This document shows positions 7,892-14,874 of a stretch of DNA of 14,874 bases, piece after piece. Source of the stretch: VFZS01 sp964353255 (GTDB lineage Bacteria > Acidobacteriota > Terriglobia > Bryobacterales > Bryobacteraceae). How positions within the stretch are numbered: the stretch's first letter is position 1; each line of letters begins with the position of its first letter. Under the pieces are notes generated by a model. That model worked only from the letters and a program-made list of their open reading frames with translations. It made no database searches and had not been told where the DNA came from. Position numbers and translations under genes: made by a program. The DNA lies in NCBI GenBank assembly GCA_964353255.1, contig CAYGVJ010000130.1, positions 1 to 14,874 on the forward strand, in the 5' to 3' direction.

Positions 7892-9918
7892 GACTCCTCC
7901 GCGACCGGCAGCGACACGGTAAAGGTGCTTCCCCGCCCGAGCTCGCTTTCCACGGCGAGGTCGCCTCCATGAGCACGGGCGATCCGGCGGGCCACGGCCA
8001 GGCCGACTCCCGTCCCCTGAACGCTCCGCGCCTGGGCCGCCGCGCCGCGCACGAACTTCTGGAAGATTCTCTTCTGCTCGGCCCGCGAGATGCCCGCTCC
8101 CTGGTCGCGCACCGCAATGGTCACCCGCCTGCCGGCAGGCGCCAGATCGACCCGAATCGTGGAACCCTCGGGCGAATACTTCACGGCGTTGTCCAACAGG
8201 TTCCACAGAACGCAGCTCACCGCTTCGCGGTCCGCCCGGATCGCCGGCACGGCGCCATTCACGCTGACCTCAATCTGGCGGCCGCCCAGATCCGCCTCCT
8301 GCCGGAACTCCGCCACTAGCTGGCCCAGCAGGTCCGCCGGGTCCAGCCGCTCGAAATGGTACCGCAGCGCTCCCGCCTCGAGCCGGCCGAAGTCCAGCAG
8401 GCCTTCCACCAGCCGTCGCAGGCGCTGGCTTTCGCGAGCCAGCACCTCATAGAACTGCTGCCGCCGCTCCTCGCTCGGTACCCGGCCTTTCGCCAGCAAC
8501 TCGGTGAACTGGCACAGCGAGGTCAGCGGAGTGCGGAACTCGTGGGAGACCGCTGACACGAAGTCGGATTGCATGCGCGCGACTTCCAGTTCCCGGCTGA
8601 CCGCCCGGCCGATGAAGTAGCTGCCGGCGAGCACCAGCAGCGCCATGACGCAGAAACCCGCTACCAAGAGCCGGCGGCGAACGGCGACGTTCTCGCGAAG
8701 GGCGTCGCCGCCTCTGCTGGACACCTGAATCGTCCACGGCAACTGCGTCAGGGATGCCACGCGGACCGCGGGCCGCCCGGCGCCGTGCTCCAGGCTGCCC
8801 CACACAGGGCGCCCGTCGGAATCCACCAGCGCGACCCGCGCATTGTGGTTCGCCAGCGCTGGCTCCAGCGCCCGCATCCAGCGCGATTCCACGTAGCCGG
8901 TGCCGGCCGCCAGCGCCGCCATGCGGTCCGGCGAGCTGCGCCAAACCAGGAGCATCGGGCGATCGCCAAAGCGCTGGCAGCGGCGGCCCGCAGCCATTCC
9001 CTCGCCGCGCCGCACCCGCAGCCACTCCTCCCATAGGGCTTCGACGCCCTCCGCCAGGGCGAGTGGGCCCTGGCGTTCCGCGTCCCCCTCCGATGCTCCC
9101 GCGCGACGGCGCGCTTGGGAGGCATAGAAGCTGTAGGCCGCCCGGCTGAGCTGCCAGCGCCCGCCGCCCAAATCGGCGTATAGCGCGGCGGCCTGGCGCC
9201 GGAGCCCGGCTTCCTCCTTTCGTTCTTCAAGCAGCCCGCAAAGCGCCTCGCGCGCGACCAGCTCCGCCGGCAGCCCGCTGACGGGCGTCGCGCCCAGCCG
9301 CTGGAGGGCCTCGTAGGCCCTGAGCGCTTCCTGCCAGCGGCCGCTCTTGCGGTAGTTGCGGCCTAGGCGCGCCAGAGCCGCGGCCCGCGTCAACGGGTCC
9401 GCCGCCCGCGCCGGCGGGCCTAGAGCCGCAGCGGCCGCGGCGTAGTCCCGCCTTTGGAACTCGAGGGCGTCCGCCGCCGCAAACAGACTCGCAACCGGCT
9501 CCCGGGCCGGCGCCACAAACGGGTAGTACAAGAGCCGGCCCCGGGGTAAGGCTTCAACTCCGGCGGCCTCGAACAGCACGAGAACGGTGTCCCCGCTCAG
9601 CTTACCGCCGTATTCGACGGCCCTGGCAGACAGGTCCCCTCCGCTCCTGCCCGCCAGCCCCGTAAGTTGCTCTTCCACTTCGGAAAAGTCCCTCTGGAGT
9701 GCGGCGGCGACCAGGTCCGCGGCGATTTCCTGGCGCTCCTGGACGCGCTGGGTCTCCAGCGCCCGGTCCTGTTCGAGCAGCAGCCATCCCAGCCAGCCCA
9801 GGGCCGCCGCCAACGTCAGGGTGATCGCCAGGAACATCACCAGCAGGTGCCGCGGCGGTTGAAGCCACTCCTTTGCCGGCAAGAACAAACCCACCCGGCG
9901 ATTATAGCTTCCGGTCAT
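7888..9918 (-). CDS. Membrane sensor histidine kinase with TPR-like sensor region
   Basis: The 676-residue protein has transmembrane helices at about 24-48 and 417-437, enclosing an extracytoplasmic region of nearly 370 residues. That region contains a TPR-like pair of helices at about 175-210 (ALARLGRNYRKSGRWQEALRAYEALQRLG is split across it) and an Ala-rich helical surround. No HAMP domain is evident: HisKA starts almost at once after the second helix. The H-box SHEFRTPL has phosphoacceptor H459, the N-box is WNLLDNAVKYS (N577), and the G boxes are DQGAGIS (605-611) and GTGVGL (635-640), so it should be active. The start at 9918 lacks a clear ribosome site; the frame is open to 10035 but the extra 39 residues look non-coding. 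It phosphorylates, most likely, the regulator it overlaps by 4 bp. Confidence 0.92.
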
Positions 9919-10154
9919 CTCGGGCGTATCGCGGTTCGGTCCGGATTCAGTCCAGGGCGACTTGCCCACCGCAAACCGCGGGTTCTGGCAGGACTTGTCC
10001 CCGGGACCTGGGGGTCGATGCAGAACTCTTTGCATATCAACGACTAATCGCCGCCGCGGCGGCCTGCGGGCGGGGGCCAGCCTGACGGCGCACCCCCGCC
10101 TTCGGGTCTTTCTGGCGGGCTGTGCGAGAATAGTCTTGGTAGCGAGAGGTCAGC
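9919..10154. other. Divergent intergenic region with inverted repeats
   Basis: This 236-bp stretch separates the minus-strand kinase unit from the plus-strand htpX gene, so promoters for both must lie here. It holds a perfect 14-bp palindrome GCCGCCGCGGCGGC at 10050-10063. It also holds an inverted repeat CCCGCC (10095-10100) with GGCGGG (10114-10119); the left arm can pair instead with the nearer CGGG at 10103-10106. I see no convincing -35/-10 pair on either strand and no gene. Confidence 0.4.
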
Positions 10155-11012
10155 TTGAACAACGTTAAGACCGTCCTGTTGCTCGGCCTGCTGAGCGGCC
10201 TGCTGCTGGTGGGCGGCCAGGCTCTGGGCGGACGCAATGGCCTGTGGACGGGCCTGGCACTGGCGGTGGTGATGAACTTCGCCAGTTACTTCTTCTCCGA
10301 CAAGATCGCTCTGGCGATGTATTCGGCCCAACCGGTCACTGCCCAGAACAACCCCGCTGTTCACCGCCGCCTGGCGCCGCTGGTTGAGAATCTCTGCCGG
10401 ACGATGGGGCTCCCCATGCCCAGACTGTGGCTGATCCCCGAGCAGTCGCCCAACGCCTTCGCCACCGGGCGTAATCCGGCGCACGCTTCCGTGGCGGTGA
10501 CTTCCGGCTTGCTGGAGGCCATGAGCGACCGCGAGCTGGAGGGGGTGCTGGGGCACGAACTGGGCCACGTCCACAACCGCGACATACTGATCAGCTCGGT
10601 GGCCGCCACGCTGGCCGCGGCGATCACTTTCCTGGCCCGCATGGCCTTCTTCTTCGGCGGCCGCCGCGACGAAGACGAGGAAGGCGGCAGCGGCATAGCC
10701 GGTCTGCTGATGCTGTTGCTGGCGCCCCTGGCGGCGCTGTTGATCCAGATGGCCATTTCCCGCACGCGGGAGTATGCCGCCGACGCCTCGGCGGCGCGTT
10801 ACACGGGCAACTCCAGCGGCTTGATCTCGGCCTTGCAGAAGCTCGAGCAGGGGTCCAAGCGCCTGCCCATGGACGCCTCGCCGGCCACCGCTCACATGTT
10901 CATCATCAAGCCCTTCACCGGCTCCAGCTTGCTGCGCCTGTTCTCCACGCACCCTTCGACCGAGGACCGCGTCGCCCGGCTGCGGGCGCTGGCTGGTCCG
11001 GGGGTGATTTAA
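10155..11012 (+). CDS. htpX: HtpX-type M48 membrane metalloprotease
   Basis: HtpX is a zinc endopeptidase of the inner membrane that degrades misfolded membrane proteins; M48 also includes the eukaryotic CAAX protease Ste24. The 285-residue product has two N-terminal hydrophobic helices (about 5-22 and 30-47). The zinc motif H134-E-L-G-H138 has catalytic E135 within VLGHELGHVHNRD, with the third ligand E206 in SRTREYAADASAARY. Two more hydrophobic segments lie at about 145-167 and 180-200. The FATGRNP block and the C-terminal STHPSTEDRVARL are typical. The start is TTG at 10155, supported by GAGAGGT at 10144-10150 and by the family N-terminus. It is divergent from the kinase and 42 bp before the ICMT-family gene, with which it may share a transcript. 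Confidence 0.95.
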   Translation: MNNVKTVLLLGLLSGLLLVGGQALGGRNGLWTGLALAVVMNFASYFFSDKIALAMYSAQPVTAQNNPAVHRRLAPLVENLCRTMGLPMPRLWLIPEQSPNAFATGRNPAHASVAVTSGLLEAMSDRELEGVLGHELGHVHNRDILISSVAATLAAAITFLARMAFFFGGRRDEDEEGGSGIAGLLMLLLAPLAALLIQMAISRTREYAADASAARYTGNSSGLISALQKLEQGSKRLPMDASPATAHMFIIKPFTGSSLLRLFSTHPSTEDRVARLRALAGPGVI

Positions 11013-11054
11013 CCGTCTTCGCGGCCTCACTTGGTCTCGCGTGGAACAGAGCGT

Positions 11055-11738
11055 ATGAGCCAGGAGCGTTCGAGCGTGTCGAGAATGATACTGCGGGGAG
11101 CTCTCCGGCTCTCCGTGGTCGGGCTGTTGTTCTTCGCGGCAGGCCGGCTGGACTGGACGCGTGGGCAGATCTTCATGGGGCTCACGCTCGCCACCGTCGG
11201 CGTCAACTTGGCGGTGATCCTGGCCAAGAACCCCGGGCTGCTGCGCGTCCGGATGCAGCGGGTCAGGCCCACCCAGCGGTTCGACAAGGTTTTCGTGGCA
11301 TTGGGCGTGCCGGTCGGGCTGGCGTTCTTCATCGTGGCGGGGCTCGACGGGCGCTTCGGATGGTCGGACGTGGGCTGGAGTTGGCTCTGGGTGGGTGTAG
11401 CGCTGCACACCGTGGGTATGATCCCGATGAGTTGGGCAATGGCCACCAACCCGTACCTGGAGACCACGGTGCGCATCCAGGACGAGCGCGGCCACCTGGC
11501 CGTGACCTCGGGACCGTACCGGCTGGTGCGGCATCCCATGTACGCCGGCGTGCTGGCGATGTACCTCGCCTGGCCGCTGGTGCTGGGCTCGCTGTACAGC
11601 TACATCCCGGCGCTGGCCATAGTGGGGTTGGTTGTGGGCCGCACGGCGTTTGAAGACCGGATGCTGCGCAGAGAGCTGGCCGGCTACGAAGACTACTCCC
11701 GGCGCACCCGCTACCGCCTGCTGCCGGGGATCTGGTAG
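11055..11738 (+). CDS. ICMT-family integral membrane methyltransferase
   Basis: The 227-residue protein has about five hydrophobic segments, including VVGLLFFAAG, FMGLTLATVGVNLAVIL, VFVALGVPVGLAFFIVAG and WLWVGVALHTVGMIPMSWAM. The C-terminal SAM-binding signature reads VTSGPYRLVRHPMYAG. It is followed by a hydrophobic pair and the family ending FEDRMLRRELAGYEDYSRRTRYRLLPGIW, shared across its last 29 residues. This is the isoprenylcysteine carboxyl methyltransferase / phospholipid methyltransferase fold. In bacteria most members have no known substrate, so a specific reaction should not be assumed. ATG at 11055 is preferred over the TTG at 11031 because it has a GGAA-type site upstream and a Ser/Arg start before the first helix. 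The stop is 7 bp from the convergent sulfatase. Confidence 0.85.
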   Translation: MSQERSSVSRMILRGALRLSVVGLLFFAAGRLDWTRGQIFMGLTLATVGVNLAVILAKNPGLLRVRMQRVRPTQRFDKVFVALGVPVGLAFFIVAGLDGRFGWSDVGWSWLWVGVALHTVGMIPMSWAMATNPYLETTVRIQDERGHLAVTSGPYRLVRHPMYAGVLAMYLAWPLVLGSLYSYIPALAIVGLVVGRTAFEDRMLRRELAGYEDYSRRTRYRLLPGIW

Positions 11739-11745
11739 GGCGAGC

Positions 11746-13230
11746 TTACTGCTTGGGGCTTTCTTTGCCGCGCGTTCGTCGCCGGTCGAGTTGCCGCTGC
11801 GCCTCCTCGCGGATGCCGGAGGGGGCATCCTCGTCAACCCCGCGGGACGTGGGCGCATCCGGCGCATTCGTCTTAGGGAGCCACCTGGCCAGTTCGGCCT
11901 TCAGCTTCTGGAACTCGGGCTTGGCGGCGAGGTTGGTCCACTCCTGCGGATCCTGGTCGTGGTCGTAGAGCTCCTCACCGCCATCGCTGTAACGGATGTA
12001 GCGCCAGCGCTCGTCGCGGACCGAGTGGTTGCCTAGCAGATAGGTCGTAAGTGCGGGGGCCTCGCGCTTGGCGGAGGGGTCCTTCAGGTGCGCGTAAAGG
12101 CTGAGTCCCTCGAGTTCCTTGCGGGGCGCGACGCCGCAGACGTCGATCAGTGTGGGATAAATGTCGAGCAGGCTGACCGGCCGCCGGCAGCGCCCGCCCG
12201 GCCTAGTGATGCCGGGGATGGACGCCATCAGCACGTTGCGCGTGGCCTCTTCCCACAGCGTGAACTTGCGCCAGTGGAGCTTCTCGCCCAGATGCCAGCC
12301 ATGGTCGCTCCAGAGAACGATCGTGAAGTCGCCGGCATTGGGGCCGGTTTCCAGTGCGCGCAGCACGCGCCCCACGGCCGCGTCGGAGAACGCGATCGAG
12401 GCCAGGTAGGCCTGGACGGCCTCGCGCCACTTGCCGTGCGAGGTGATGCGCTTGTGGTCGCCGTTGTTGTCGGCGAAGCGGCGGCCGATGGGCGGAATGT
12501 CGTCCAGATCGTCCTCCTTCACCGGCGGCAGTTGGATCTTGTCCACGGGAAACATCTCGAAGTACTTCCTGGGCACGTACCAGGGCAGATGCGGACGGAA
12601 TATGCCGCAGCCCAGGAACAGGGGCTCGGTCACTCTCCTTGCAAGGTGGCGCGAGACCCACTCGACCACCTTCACGTCGCCCATCTGTTCGTCGGGGACA
12701 TCGACGGGACCCCAGTCCATGTTGCCGGAGCCTGGGATGCCATTGGCGGGGAGATTCGGCGGCGCCGGATCGGGGGGTTTGTTCTGCTTCTGAGAAGGCC
12801 AGTAGTCGTCCCAGCTCTGCGGATCGGGGAAGCCGCCGTGATAGATCTTGCCCGAGCCGAGCACGCGGTAGCCGTGCGCGCGCAGGTGCATGGGCAGCGT
12901 CACCGCCTCCTTGCTGACCGCGGACTGCCGGAAGGGCTGGCCATTGGTATAGACGCCCGAGGTGGCGGGACGGATGCCGGTCATCAGGGCCGCGCGCGAG
13001 GGATTGCATAGCGGCGCCGCGCAATGCGCGTTGGTGAACAGCACGCCTTGCCGGGCCAGGCGATCAAGGTTCGGGGTCTGCGTCTGCGGATTCCCGCCGA
13101 GGCACCCGACCCAGTCGTTCATATCGTCGATGGCGATGAACAGGATGTTGCGCCGCGGGGCGGCGGCGCGAGTCAGAATAGTCAGCGAGCCGTAGGCGGC
13201 CGCGGGGATGAACTGCCTGCGCGATAGCAT
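11746..13230 (-). CDS. Tat-exported sulfatase, iduronate-2-sulfatase-like
   Basis: The 494-residue protein should hydrolyse sulfate esters, perhaps on polysaccharides. It starts MLSRRQFIPAAAYGSLTI, a twin-arginine signal with SRRQFI. Metal ligands D35 and D36 lie in IAIDDMNDW. The formylglycine motif C75-N-P-S-R79 fits C-x-P-x-R, so C75 should become the catalytic formylglycine. GSGKIYHGG and the WSDHGWHLGEKLHW block (D309, H310) complete the active site. IDD-MNDW and KIYHGG favour the iduronate-2-sulfatase/choline-sulfatase side of the family; the substrate is not proven. The C-terminal 45 residues are a charged, low-complexity tail. The start at 13230 has AGGAG with 7-base spacing. No formylglycine-generating enzyme is in the window. 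Confidence 0.93.
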   Translation of the reverse strand: MLSRRQFIPAAAYGSLTILTRAAAPRRNILFIAIDDMNDWVGCLGGNPQTQTPNLDRLARQGVLFTNAHCAAPLCNPSRAALMTGIRPATSGVYTNGQPFRQSAVSKEAVTLPMHLRAHGYRVLGSGKIYHGGFPDPQSWDDYWPSQKQNKPPDPAPPNLPANGIPGSGNMDWGPVDVPDEQMGDVKVVEWVSRHLARRVTEPLFLGCGIFRPHLPWYVPRKYFEMFPVDKIQLPPVKEDDLDDIPPIGRRFADNNGDHKRITSHGKWREAVQAYLASIAFSDAAVGRVLRALETGPNAGDFTIVLWSDHGWHLGEKLHWRKFTLWEEATRNVLMASIPGITRPGGRCRRPVSLLDIYPTLIDVCGVAPRKELEGLSLYAHLKDPSAKREAPALTTYLLGNHSVRDERWRYIRYSDGGEELYDHDQDPQEWTNLAAKPEFQKLKAELARWLPKTNAPDAPTSRGVDEDAPSGIREEAQRQLDRRRTRGKESPKQ

Positions 13231-13275
13231 CGATCTGCTCCTGCTCTTGTAACGATACTACGGCGCCCGGCCCAG

Positions 13276-13485
13276 TCACTCCTTCACGGCCGTGATGGTC
13301 ATTCCGCTGGATTGATGGATCACCAGCCGGGTCACCTCTCCCCGGGGTCACAGCTTGCCCTCCTCGAATGTGACCTGCCGCCGCTGGCCGTTGCTGAGCT
13401 GGCTGGTTCCCGCGTATTTCGCGCACTCGGCGATCGGCGTGAAGCGCTGCTCCAGTGCAGCCTTGCTGATGAGCTTCCCCGAAAC
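13276..13485 (-). pseudogene. Decayed C-terminal remnant of a DUF3471-like hydrolase domain
   Basis: Read on the minus strand as 70 codons, one frame gives ...ALEQRFTPIAECAKYAGT, then SQLSNGQRRQVTFEEGKL, an in-frame TGA (13348-13350), then GEVTRLVIHQSSGMTITAVKE and a final TGA at 13276-13278. The pattern YAGT...VTFE.GKL...VTRLVIHQ.G matches, by memory of the family, the C-terminal DUF3471 domain attached to serine hydrolases of the beta-lactamase type. Intact domains have roughly 30-40 residues between the two halves; here only 4 remain, so there is both a stop and a deletion. No start codon or ribosome site precedes it. It occupies most of the 303-bp spacer between the sulfatase and the ankyrin gene; the remainder shows nothing recognisable. 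Confidence 0.5.
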
Positions 13486-13500
13486 CAGTCCGGTTTGGGG
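13477..13500. other. Hairpin between the ankyrin-propeller gene and the remnant
   Basis: CCCC-G-AAACC, then AGTCC, then GGTTTGGGG forms a 9-bp stem with one bulged G and a 5-base loop, 34 bp beyond the stop of the minus-strand ankyrin gene. There is no T-run on either side, so it is at best a weak or factor-dependent terminator, or a relic. Confidence 0.3.
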
Positions 13501-13533
13501 AGGACAAGCTAAAGCATGTCCCACGTGGCGGTT

Positions 13534-14874
13534 CTAGCACGTGCACGGCTCTGTGGCGTAAGCTTGAGCTTGCGCAGGCGATTCTTTCACACCTTCCTGG
13601 CCCCGTTTTTTCGCGGGCCGGAATTCCTCGAGGATGCGGGCGTCCACCCAGTAGATGTCCCCGGCGCGCGTGAAGAGAAGATACTTGCCGTCGGGAGTGA
13701 GCATGGCGCAGTTCTCGTGGGCCGCGGAGTTCACCCGGGGTCCCAGGTTCCTTGGCGCCGTCCACGAGCTGTCCTGGGTGCGGAAGCTGATGTGAAGGTC
13801 GCCCTGGCCGAAGCCTCCCGGCAGGTCGGCCGAGAAGATCACGAAATCGCCCTCGGGGGAGATGTACGGGTCGCTCTCGAAGTGCTCCGTGTTGAGGACG
13901 CTGCCCGCGTTTTCCGACGGCTGGAAAACACCCTGCTCCGTCCGCGCGAAGTAGAGGTCACCCCCGCCGCGGCCATCCGGGCGGATGGACTGGAAGAACA
14001 GCAGCCCCGCGCGGGTGAGGCTGGGATAGAACTCCGGACTCTCCGTGTTGACCGCGGCGCCGAGGTTGCGCGGCTCCGACCAGTCCTGGCCCACCCGCTG
14101 GACGACCCAAATATCGAAATCCTCCTTGGGCTCGCCCTTCCCGGAGAGCGGCCGGTTGGAGCAGTAGTAGAGCTTTCCTCCGTCCGCGGTGATGAACAGG
14201 TCTACGTCGCTGTACATGCCGGAGAAGGAAGCGGCCTGGGGCGCGCTCCAACCCCTGCCGGTCCGCTTCATCACCTGGATGGTCCACTGCATCCGGCCTC
14301 GGCCGACGGCGAAGTAGAACTCGCGGCCGTCCGGGGTGAAGACGGAATTCAGTTCCTCCTTTTCGGTGGAGACCACCCCGGGAGCGAACACCAGTGCCGT
14401 CCGGCCGGGCCTTTTCTGCCCAAGGTAGTCGCCTTCCAAGATGGGCTGCGGGAAGGCGGACTGGCGCGCGCCGGCGGCCGCCAGCAGGCCGGCTACGGCG
14501 GAGTGGCCGTCCCGGACGGCAACGCTGTACGGCGTGCTGCCCAGCGAGTTCCGGGCTTCGAGGCCCGCGCCCTTCGAGACCAGCAGCTTGACCGCCTCCA
14601 GATGCCCGTTCAGCGCCGCCAGCAGCAGTGGCGTGCTGCCGCGCTGGTCGGCCGCCTCCCTTGACGCTCCTTTCGAGAGCAACAGCTCGAGGATGCCGCT
14701 CTGGCCCTCGGAAGCGGCCGCGGCCAGTGGCGTGCGGCCCTCCTGGTCTCTGGCCTCCAGAGCGGCGCCTGCGGCCAGCAACAACTCAGCGATCTCCCGA
14801 TGCCCGCCCCGCGCCGCCAGATGCAGGGGAGAAAAGGCCAGGATGTTGCCGGAAGGGTTCGCCGGGGCGCCGCG
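13534..14874 (-). CDS. Ankyrin-repeat plus PD40 propeller protein (5' partial)
   Basis: The frame is open through the right edge of the window, so the start is missing; 446 residues are visible. The first 125 or so hold four ankyrin repeats (SPLHLAARGGHREIAELLL, TPLAAAASEGQSGILELLL, TPLLLAALNGHLEAVKLLV, TPYSVAVRDGHSAVAGLL). After YLGQKRPG and FAPGVVSTEKEELNSVFTPDGREF, a PD40 propeller of about five or six blades follows, with VDLFITADGGKLYYCSNR, FYPSLTRAGLLFFQS, DPYISPEGDFVIFSAD and AMLTPDGKYLLFTR. The YLGQ..PG...FAPG.VS leader is typical of stand-alone PD40 proteins, so the ankyrin block looks like an added N-terminal module. The last 20 residues (ESPAQAQAYATEPCTC) do not resemble a usual end. 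No enzymatic domain is visible; protein binding is the likely role. Confidence 0.85.
   Translation of the reverse strand, partial: RGAPANPSGNILAFSPLHLAARGGHREIAELLLAAGAALEARDQEGRTPLAAAASEGQSGILELLLSKGASREAADQRGSTPLLLAALNGHLEAVKLLVSKGAGLEARNSLGSTPYSVAVRDGHSAVAGLLAAAGARQSAFPQPILEGDYLGQKRPGRTALVFAPGVVSTEKEELNSVFTPDGREFYFAVGRGRMQWTIQVMKRTGRGWSAPQAASFSGMYSDVDLFITADGGKLYYCSNRPLSGKGEPKEDFDIWVVQRVGQDWSEPRNLGAAVNTESPEFYPSLTRAGLLFFQSIRPDGRGGGDLYFARTEQGVFQPSENAGSVLNTEHFESDPYISPEGDFVIFSADLPGGFGQGDLHISFRTQDSSWTAPRNLGPRVNSAAHENCAMLTPDGKYLLFTRAGDIYWVDARILEEFRPAKKRGQEGVKESPAQAQAYATEPCTC

Noticed and set aside
9901..9906. TATAAT on the minus strand, resembling a -10 box for the kinase gene.
   Set aside because: It lies inside the chosen coding region, the hexamer 17 bp upstream (ATACGC) is not a -35, and no suitable start codon follows the nearby AAAGGAG.
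10044..11867. A 607-codon open frame on the minus strand across htpX and the methyltransferase gene.
   Set aside because: It is antisense to two clear genes, rich in Arg/Gln/His/Pro with no recognisable domain, and is explained by high GC content.
13255..13260. TAGTAT on the minus strand, a possible -10 box 24 bp before the sulfatase start.
   Set aside because: No matching -35 hexamer is visible at 16-18 bp, so it cannot be supported.

Overview
The window is a high-GC bacterial chromosome segment in two halves. Positions 1 to 5014 (+ strand) are the 3' part of the spc/alpha ribosomal operon: secY (C-terminal end only), adk, map, infA, rpmJ, rpsM, rpsK, rpsD, rpoA, rplQ. Genes are packed with ATGA overlaps (adk/map, infA/rpmJ, rpoA/rplQ) and several TTG starts. 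From 5049 onward the content is accessory. A guess at lineage is Acidobacteriota, perhaps Solibacter/Bryobacter-like. The reasons are GC content, the TPR plus PD40 beta-propeller protein type, a second PD40 protein, and a Tat-type sulfatase. This rests on family knowledge and no marker search was possible.

The accessory half, from left to right: (1) a three-gene minus-strand unit, read from 9918 down to 5049. It encodes a membrane histidine kinase with a large extracytoplasmic region, an OmpR-type response regulator (4-bp overlap), and a secreted TPR plus PD40 propeller protein. (2) A 236-bp divergent spacer with GC-rich inverted repeats. (3) A plus-strand pair: an HtpX-type M48 membrane metalloprotease, and 42 bp further on an integral-membrane methyltransferase of the isoprenylcysteine carboxyl methyltransferase (ICMT) family. 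(4) A minus-strand Tat-exported sulfatase, convergent with the methyltransferase at 7 bp. (5) A spacer of about 300 bp that holds the decayed C-terminal end of what looks like a DUF3471-type hydrolase domain. (6) The minus-strand ankyrin plus PD40 propeller gene, which runs off the right edge.

How the genes may work together: the left half is core translation, transcription and secretion machinery. The kinase and regulator form a standard phosphorelay, and the propeller protein behind them could be a target or a periplasmic accessory. The HtpX/ICMT pair resembles, by family, the last two enzymes of eukaryotic CAAX processing (Ste24 and Ste14). That parallel is inference. I found no CRISPR array, tRNA, rRNA, transposase, phage gene or convincing intrinsic terminator. 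The best leads are the divergent IF-1, the HtpX/ICMT pairing, the kinase/propeller module, the ankyrin-propeller fusion and the hydrolase remnant.
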